Assembly: GCF_002940945.1 (NCBI RefSeq) | Contig: NZ_PNFV01000004.1 | Span: 124,001 to 188,000 of the forward strand | Origin: Limosilactobacillus pontis | GTDB taxonomy: Bacteria; Bacillota; Bacilli; Lactobacillales; Lactobacillaceae | Reading direction: 5' to 3' | Length of the DNA: 64,000 nt | Shown: positions 58,886-64,000 of the stretch, piece after piece | How positions within the stretch are numbered: the stretch's first letter is position 1 | Layout: each line of letters starts with the position of its first letter | Position numbers and translations under genes: made by a program | The notes under the pieces: generated by a model | What the model was told of the DNA's origin: nothing | The model's database searches: none | Seen by the model: the letters and a program-made list of their open reading frames with translations, nothing else

Positions 58886-59686
58886 ATGGGTCAAATTACT
58901 AAAATTGAAGCCCAAAAACGGCGCGGGCGTTACAATGTTTATCTGGATGGCAAGTACGCTTTTCCGGTGGCCGAGAGTGTCCTGATCAAGTTTCGTCTAA
59001 TGAAGGGACTGGAGCTGGATAAGAAGCAGGTGGCCGCAATCACGACCGCCGACCAGCAGGCGCGGGCCTACTCGCGAATGTTGGACTATCTAGCCCACCA
59101 GTTGCGAACGGAGAGCGACATTATCAAAAAGCTCCACGATTTGGAAATACCGGAGCAATTTATTGCTCCGATCATGCAGAAACTGCGCGACCAGCACCTG
59201 GTGGACGATCACGAGTACGCTGCCAGTTATGTGCGAACGGCGATGATTACCAGTTTTAAAGGCCCCGGTGTAATTCGTCAGCACCTGCGAATGAAGAAGA
59301 TCGGGGAAAACGACATCGACGACGCCTTGGCCCAGTTTACCCCTGAACAGCAGCAGGCCAATGCCAGCAAGCTGGCTGAGAAGCTTTTCCGTCGCTATCG
59401 CAATCAACCCCTAAGGCGTCAGGAGCAGAAAGTTCGTCAGGGGTTGTTGACTAAGGGCTATGCCGGTGGAATCTTTGACCAGATCCGTGACCAGGTGAGT
59501 CCTCAGGAGGATCTAGACCAGCAGGAGGACCTGTTGGCAAAGACGGCGGAAAAACTCTGGCGGCGCTACCGGCGTTACACCGGCCGCGACAGGATCCAGC
59601 ACTTTAAGCAGGGGATGTACCGGCGGGGGTTCGACCTCGATCGGGTACAGGTCTGGTTGGACGAGCAGGAAGAAGGGCTTTCCTAA
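58886..59686 (+). CDS. recX: Recombination regulator RecX
   Basis: This 266-residue cytosolic protein binds RecA filaments and limits recombination. It starts at the ATG at 58886 behind AAAGGAG. Three-helix repeats typical of RecX are seen: ARAYSRMLDYLAHQLRTESD, LRDQHLVDDHEYAASYVRTA and VRQGLLTKGY. The N-terminal QKRRGRYNVYLDGKYAFPVA is the strand-rich lead of Lactobacillales RecX. RecA is not in the window. Confidence 0.9.
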   Translation: MGQITKIEAQKRRGRYNVYLDGKYAFPVAESVLIKFRLMKGLELDKKQVAAITTADQQARAYSRMLDYLAHQLRTESDIIKKLHDLEIPEQFIAPIMQKLRDQHLVDDHEYAASYVRTAMITSFKGPGVIRQHLRMKKIGENDIDDALAQFTPEQQQANASKLAEKLFRRYRNQPLRRQEQKVRQGLLTKGYAGGIFDQIRDQVSPQEDLDQQEDLLAKTAEKLWRRYRRYTGRDRIQHFKQGMYRRGFDLDRVQVWLDEQEEGLS

Positions 59687-59748
59687 TGAGGAATTTATTG
59701 GTATTATTTAATTTGATTGTATTTTACTAAAAATAGGAGTTTACTATC

Positions 59749-60516
59749 TTGAAAGTAAAAATCTTAGTTGCCGTTCATAAAAACTACCGGATGCCGGATG
59801 ACCCAATGTATCTGCCAATTTTTGTCGGTAAGGAAATTCATCCGACGGTTAACCATACTTTTCAAGGTGACAACACAGGAGATAATATTTCTGCGAAGAA
59901 TCCTCACTATAATGAATTAACTGCTCTCTACTGGGGATGGAAGAATCTCGACGTCGATGCCCTTGGCCTGGTTCATTATCGGCGTTATCTATCCTTGGGT
60001 CATTCTAAGGATCTGTCAACTATCCTTAATCAGCAGCAGGTTGAACAGCTTTTCCAGAATGCAGATGTAATCTTGCCGAAGAAACGGCATTATTACATTG
60101 AAACAAACGAATCTCATTATCTGCATGTTCATGAGCACGCGCCACTAGAAATTACCCGACAGGTATTGAAGAAGGATTACCCGGAGTATGTGCCCGCCTT
60201 TGAACACGTGATGAAGCAGACTAGCGCCCACTACTTCAATATGATGATTATGAAAAAACAGCCTCTGGATGAGTACTGCAGCTGGCTGTTTGAGGTGCTG
60301 GGCAAGGTTGAACAGCAGGTTGACTATGCTGACTATACACCGTACGAACAGCGGGTCTTCGGTTTTTTGAGTGAACTCCTGCTCGATACTTGGTTGGGAA
60401 CTCACCCGGAATACAAGACGGTAGAGGTTAACCGAGTCTTTCTTGAGAAGCAAAATTGGCCGCTGAAGATCGCTAAGTTCTTGAAACGGAAGGTTACCGG
60501 TCATGGTGAGCATTAA
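59749..60516 (+). CDS. DUF4422 family capsular/exopolysaccharide glycosyltransferase
   Basis: This 255-residue protein starts at TTG 59749 (KVKILVAVHKNYRMPDDPMY). The segments NPHYNELTALYWGWKNLD, GLVHYRRYL, LPKKRHYYI and HYFNMMIMKK are the DUF4422 pattern, found in polysaccharide clusters and regarded as a glycosyltransferase domain. It is the first gene of a co-directional cluster, 13 to 20 bases between genes, that continues to the end of the window. Confidence 0.88.
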   Translation: MKVKILVAVHKNYRMPDDPMYLPIFVGKEIHPTVNHTFQGDNTGDNISAKNPHYNELTALYWGWKNLDVDALGLVHYRRYLSLGHSKDLSTILNQQQVEQLFQNADVILPKKRHYYIETNESHYLHVHEHAPLEITRQVLKKDYPEYVPAFEHVMKQTSAHYFNMMIMKKQPLDEYCSWLFEVLGKVEQQVDYADYTPYEQRVFGFLSELLLDTWLGTHPEYKTVEVNRVFLEKQNWPLKIAKFLKRKVTGHGEH

Positions 60517-60532
60517 TTAGTGAGGTGTTATG

Positions 60533-61462
60533 ATGCCAAAGTTATCGATTGTTGTTCCATGCTATAATGAGCAGGAGTCAATTCCACTCTTCTATTCGGC
60601 AGTGGAGAAAGTTGTCCACAAGATGCCGGTGGAGATTGAGTACTGGTTCATCAACGATGGGTCAGCTGACGATTCGCTGGCGGAGATGCGTAAGCTTCAC
60701 CAGGCAGATCCTAACCGGGTTCACTACGTATCGTTTTCCCGTAATTTTGGCAAAGAGGCGGGGCTTTACGCAGGGCTTCAGGCGGCCACCGGCGACTATG
60801 TTGTAGTTATGGACGCCGATCTCCAGGATCCACCTGAGTACTTGCCGATCATGTACAAGGAAATATCCAGTGGTGACTATGACTGTGTGGGGATGCGCCG
60901 AACAGACCGAAAAGGTGAGGCACGATTTAAGTCTTTCCTGAGTGATCAGTTTTATAACGTTATCAACAAGATCTCGGACACCAAGATCGTTTCAGGGGCC
61001 CGGGATTACCGGATGATGACCCGGCAGATGGTGAATGCTGTCCTGTCACTGACTGAGTACAACCGATTCTCAAAGGGGATCTTTAACTGGGTCGGTTTTA
61101 AAACTAAGTACCTTCCCTATAAAAATGTTGAGCGGGTGGCCGGGACGACGGACTGGTCAACCTGGAAGCTGTTCAAATACGCCTTTGACGGGATCACCGA
61201 TTTTTCAGAGGCGCCACTAGCAATTGCTACCTGGTTCGGTGGCCTGTCAGCATTTATTGCAGTTATTGGTTTAGTTGTCGTGATTGTTCGTCATCTTGTC
61301 ATTCCGGGAAGCAGCGTGAATGGCTGGGCATCCCTAGTCTGCATCATGTTACTCCTTGGAGGAATTCAGCTACTCTGCTTGGGAATTGTTGGCCGCTATA
61401 TCGGCCGTATTTACATGCAGACGAAAAAGCGGCCAATCTATATCATTAAAGAAAAAAAGTAA
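60533..61462 (+). CDS. GT2 family polyprenyl-phosphate glycosyltransferase (GtrB/DPM type)
   Basis: This 309-residue membrane enzyme has a GT-A domain with VVPCYNEQESIPL, INDGSADDSL, FSRNFGKEAGLYAGLQAATG and the metal-binding DADLQDPPEYL. Two C-terminal membrane helices (AFIAVIGLVVVIV and IMLLLGGIQLLCLGIVGRYI) follow. It should transfer a sugar to undecaprenyl phosphate. I took the second of two adjacent ATGs because its spacing to GAGGTG is better. A GtrA-type flippase is encoded at 53438-53896. Confidence 0.92.
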   Translation: MPKLSIVVPCYNEQESIPLFYSAVEKVVHKMPVEIEYWFINDGSADDSLAEMRKLHQADPNRVHYVSFSRNFGKEAGLYAGLQAATGDYVVVMDADLQDPPEYLPIMYKEISSGDYDCVGMRRTDRKGEARFKSFLSDQFYNVINKISDTKIVSGARDYRMMTRQMVNAVLSLTEYNRFSKGIFNWVGFKTKYLPYKNVERVAGTTDWSTWKLFKYAFDGITDFSEAPLAIATWFGGLSAFIAVIGLVVVIVRHLVIPGSSVNGWASLVCIMLLLGGIQLLCLGIVGRYIGRIYMQTKKRPIYIIKEKK

Positions 61463-61474
61463 AGGCATAGGAGT

Positions 61475-62122
61475 ATGGAAGAAAAGGTAAAAATCAAGCA
61501 ACAATCAAAAACGTACCTTTTCTGGAAAAGGTTCTTTGATATCGTGTTGTCCAGTGTTGCACTGGTCTGCTTCAGTCCTATCTTCCTGGCGATCTTTATA
61601 TTGAGTCGCTTTGGCAGTAATAAGGGGCCACTGTTTTACAAACAGGTACGGATTGGCTGGCATGGGCGACCTTTCAGGATCTATAAGTTCCGCTCGATGG
61701 TGGTCAATGCTGACGCTATCCTTGAGAACGATCCAGAACTGTACGCAAAGTATGTTGCTAATAATTATAAGCTAGAGCCGGAGGAAGACCCCCGGATCAC
61801 GCGGTTAGGTCGGTGGTTGCGGAAAACGTCGATCGACGAGATTCCCCAGTTCTTGAATATTCTGCGTGGAGAAATGAGTATTATTGGTCCACGGCCGGTC
61901 GTTAAGGATGAGCTATCCGAGTATGGAAATCGAGTAGATAAGTTTTTGTCTGTTAAACCGGGGGCCATGGGGTTGTGGCAGTCCAGCGGCCGGAGTAACA
62001 TTCCGTACCCTGAACGCTGTGACGTGGAATTGGAATATGTGGATAAAGCCTCACTGGTATTTGATATAAAGATTATGTTTAAAAATATTATCAGTATTTT
62101 CAAGAGCGATGGGGCGTATTAA
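61475..62122 (+). CDS. Priming sugar transferase (undecaprenyl-phosphate sugar-1-phosphate transferase)
   Basis: This 215-residue protein of the bacterial sugar transferase family has one N-terminal membrane helix (FFDIVLSSVALVCFSPIFLA). The catalytic part has GPLFYKQVRIGWHGRPF, IYKFRSMV, the DPRITRLGRWLRKTSIDEIP signature and GPRPVVKDEL. It starts repeat-unit assembly on the lipid carrier. It is a central marker that this is an exopolysaccharide locus. Confidence 0.93.
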   Translation: MEEKVKIKQQSKTYLFWKRFFDIVLSSVALVCFSPIFLAIFILSRFGSNKGPLFYKQVRIGWHGRPFRIYKFRSMVVNADAILENDPELYAKYVANNYKLEPEEDPRITRLGRWLRKTSIDEIPQFLNILRGEMSIIGPRPVVKDELSEYGNRVDKFLSVKPGAMGLWQSSGRSNIPYPERCDVELEYVDKASLVFDIKIMFKNIISIFKSDGAY

Positions 62123-62142
62123 AGAGTTAAGGGAGTTTAACT

Positions 62143-63378
62143 TTGAAGTTTATTCAATTAAAAAAGGTAATGACAGCTCCACTAAATGGGCAACTTGTTT
62201 ACCTAGGTATATTGTCTTTCTACCTTTTCTTTTCTTTTTTACGTAACACTACATTTGATCCTTATCTAGGTAGTAGGGTATTTAACGTAGCTTCTTATGT
62301 TACAGTTTTGCTTCTAATTACTAAATTCTGCTTTTTTGACTTAAAGAAAAATTCAAGAATTAGTTTAATTATTACATCTATCTTATTTTTAATAGCAGTT
62401 GTTGTATGGCATAGATCTAATTCAAATTTGATTTTAGTTGAGACGGCTTTTATTCTTGCAGCTAGGAATGTTGCATTTGATGAGATTGTAAAACGTTATT
62501 TCTATGTAGTTTTAGTCTTGTTAGTTTTAGTGGTGTTTTTTTCATTATTAGGTGTTATAAAGGACCTCGTTTTTGTTGTTCATGGCAGAGCAGTCAGATA
62601 CTCATTGGGTATTATTTATCCAACTGACTTAGCAGCACATATTTTGTATCTGTTGTTAGCACACGCCTATTTAAATTTCTCTAAGCTGAATTGGCGATAT
62701 TATTGTGGATATCTTGTGATTGCATACCTCGTTAAGATGATCACTGATGCACGTTTAAGTGTATTATGTATTGTTCTGATGATACCAATTTTAATGTCGG
62801 CAAAGCTGGCACAAAAAAATAAGGATAGTCTTAGTTATCATTTATTAATTACTTATTGGATGTATATACCTTTACTAGCCTTTACCATTTTTGCGGGGAC
62901 GTATTTCTTTGATGCTCAGAATAAGATTTATTTTAAGATTGATCGCTTATTATCTGGGAGGTTAGGATACGGTCACCTAGCAATGGATCTTTATTCAGTT
63001 ACTCTCTGGGGACAAAAAATTGTTGAGCACGGTTTAGGCGGAAGTAGTGGCTTACAAATATTTCATCGTAATAATGCTGGATATTTTTTCATCGATTCAT
63101 CATATCTTCGTCTGATTATGATTTATGGAATTGTTGCAGCACTAGTATATATATTAATAATGGTTTTTGTTTCAATAAAGGGAGTAAAGCTTCAGGTTTA
63201 CCAACTTACTGCAGTTATGTTGGTAGTAACCTTAAGTTGCCTAGTTGAACAGCACTTATTAGAACTTTCTTTTAACCCATTTTTACTGGCATTATTAGCG
63301 AACATTTTATGTGAGAAAGGAAAAGAAAATGAAAAATCAGCATTTAACTTTAGAAAGTATTCTAAAGATTGTTCTTAA
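62143..63378 (+). CDS. Wzy-like polysaccharide polymerase
   Basis: This is a 411-residue polytopic membrane protein, TTG start behind AAGGGAG. About 10-11 hydrophobic segments are visible, with a large extracytoplasmic loop between about residues 255 and 315 containing GRLGYGHLAMDLYS and GSSGLQIFHRNNAGYFFIDS. Sequence is poorly conserved in this class; topology and cluster position support the call. The gene is distinctly AT-rich compared with the glycosyltransferase genes before it, as is common for repeat-unit-specific genes. Confidence 0.75.
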   Translation: MKFIQLKKVMTAPLNGQLVYLGILSFYLFFSFLRNTTFDPYLGSRVFNVASYVTVLLLITKFCFFDLKKNSRISLIITSILFLIAVVVWHRSNSNLILVETAFILAARNVAFDEIVKRYFYVVLVLLVLVVFFSLLGVIKDLVFVVHGRAVRYSLGIIYPTDLAAHILYLLLAHAYLNFSKLNWRYYCGYLVIAYLVKMITDARLSVLCIVLMIPILMSAKLAQKNKDSLSYHLLITYWMYIPLLAFTIFAGTYFFDAQNKIYFKIDRLLSGRLGYGHLAMDLYSVTLWGQKIVEHGLGGSSGLQIFHRNNAGYFFIDSSYLRLIMIYGIVAALVYILIMVFVSIKGVKLQVYQLTAVMLVVTLSCLVEQHLLELSFNPFLLALLANILCEKGKENEKSAFNFRKYSKDCS

Positions 63379-63949
63379 GAATGCAATAATGATAGTGATT
63401 CTAGCCTTGATAGGAGGTAGCTGCTTCTATCTAATTGCAAAACATAAGGAATCAAAAACATACGTTGCTGAGCGTAGTATGGTAATTGACCATAACTTGA
63501 CGGGAAAACAGGCATATACTTCTTTTAAAACTGATCTCAATATGGTACCTACTTATCGAGATATGATCGAAGGAAGAGAAATTGCGACTAATGCATATCG
63601 TCATCTCCCTAAGAAGATAAGGCATAGAAGTAGCATAAAAGACCTGTCTGGTAGTATTAGTACAAACAGTCGTCCGGATTCATTGGTCATTACTGTTAAA
63701 GCAACAACCAATAATTCTAAAGAATCCGTAGCTTATGTAAATAATGTAGCCGAAGCTGCTAAAATAGAATTACCCAAAATGCAAAAAGGAATTGGGGAAG
63801 TTCATGTTTACTCTAAGGCAAGTCCCAAAAATATTGGAGTTGTGACCCATAGTTCCGTTAAAAAATACACTCTTGTGGGACTAGCGTTAGGGATAATTGC
63901 TGGAATGGTTATATCATTTAGTAGGATATCGTATAAATACGTTAGGTAG
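63329..63949 (+). CDS. Wzz/YveK-like chain-length determinant protein
   Basis: This 206-residue protein starts at the ATG at 63329, inside the end of the polymerase gene (50-base overlap); a GTG at 63311 is the alternative. It has two membrane helices (IMIVILALIGGSCFYLIA near residue 20 and YTLVGLALGIIAGMVISF near 185) enclosing an extracytoplasmic domain (SKTYVAERSMVI, SRPDSLVITVKATTNN, AVAYVNNVAEAA-like), the YveK/Wzz layout. It controls polymer length or export. The tyrosine kinase partner is not in the window. Confidence 0.8.
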   Translation: MKNQHLTLESILKIVLKNAIMIVILALIGGSCFYLIAKHKESKTYVAERSMVIDHNLTGKQAYTSFKTDLNMVPTYRDMIEGREIATNAYRHLPKKIRHRSSIKDLSGSISTNSRPDSLVITVKATTNNSKESVAYVNNVAEAAKIELPKMQKGIGEVHVYSKASPKNIGVVTHSSVKKYTLVGLALGIIAGMVISFSRISYKYVR

Positions 63950-63966
63950 TAGAAAGGCTATGGATT

Positions 63967-64000
63967 ATGCAAGCTGTTTTAATATTAGCGCATAAGAATA
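63967..64000 (+). CDS. Start of a further glycosyltransferase gene (partial)
   Basis: Only 11 codons are visible (MQAVLILAHKN). This opening is characteristic of Core-2/I-branching-type (beta-1,6-N-acetylglucosaminyltransferase-like) enzymes in lactobacillus polysaccharide clusters. It continues the cluster 17 bases after the chain-length gene. Confidence 0.45.
   Translation, partial: MQAVLILAHKN

Noticed and set aside
1..64000. CRISPR array or cas genes
   Set aside because: No regularly spaced repeats of 24-40 bases and no Cas protein motifs are visible anywhere.
1..64000. Complete insertion sequence or transposase gene
   Set aside because: No DDE or serine transposase is recognised among the frames; only one doubtful IS-like end at 14500.

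Overview
The window looks like a chromosomal segment of a lactic acid bacterium, most likely a Limosilactobacillus (reuteri/fermentum/mucosae group). The grounds are the low to moderate and patchy GC, Gram-positive GGAGG ribosome sites and frequent TTG/GTG starts, plus genes typical of that group: DUF4828, DUF2922/DUF1659, a stand-alone glutamate-cysteine ligase-like gene, an RclA-type flavin disulfide reductase and a YjeM-type permease. The species call is inference.

Region 1 (1-14.3 kb, minus strand) is part of a tailed-phage prophage. Reading from the right, it holds a sigma-like regulator, two small early genes, a replication block (DUF2800 nuclease, DUF2815, family A DNA polymerase, DUF7768/DUF4406-like, P4-type primase-helicase, VRR-NUC, SNF2 helicase), a late-regulator-like gene, HNH endonuclease, terminase small subunit, a ParB-MTase, a 'virulence-related' protein, DUF5049 and the terminase large subunit running off the left edge. 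No integrase, repressor or Cro gene is seen at its right end. Stem-loops with U-tracts punctuate the minus strand.

Region 2 (14.4-26.4 kb, plus strand) is a tightly packed, co-directional defence island. A promoter and a perfect inverted repeat precede an ABC-three-component-like trio (HNH effector, small middle component, DUF2326-type ABC ATPase). These are followed without a break by a small HTH regulator, type III Mod and Res, a ParB-like protein, a SNF2-like helicase and a small unrecognised protein. The first eight genes overlap or are separated by only a few bases. This composite nine-gene operon is the strongest candidate for an undescribed system. A gene-free stretch of about 570 bp follows.

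Region 3 (27-39 kb) is accessory and metabolic. It has a CPBP protease, a pRiA4b ORF-3-like protein, an RclA-type reductase, a YfcC transporter with an M20 deacylase, an XRE-membrane regulator, a three-gene small-protein cassette, a cre-controlled SDR/KdgT pair and a GyrI-like protein.

Region 4 (39-45 kb) is unusual. Two large proteasome-like (Ntn-hydrolase) paralogues, one apparently non-catalytic and one broken by a one-base frame change at a homopolymer, stand in an operon with an AAA+ ATPase carrying an N-terminal beta-helix. Two uncharacterised genes follow.

Region 5 (45-59.7 kb) is ordinary chromosome: glutamine amidotransferase, glutamate-cysteine ligase-like, 2-hydroxyacid dehydrogenase, LOG protein, Gfo/Idh oxidoreductase, DEAD-box helicase, tRNA-Arg(CCT), WecB, GtrA, flavodoxin, methionine aminopeptidase, amino acid permease, YihY, DUF2922, DUF1659 and RecX. 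Region 6 (59.7-64 kb) is the start of an exopolysaccharide cluster (DUF4422 protein, GT2, priming sugar transferase, Wzy-like polymerase, Wzz-like protein and the first codons of a further glycosyltransferase). A 16-bp palindrome, TATTTCCCGGGAAATA, recurs four times between 34.5 and 47.6 kb.
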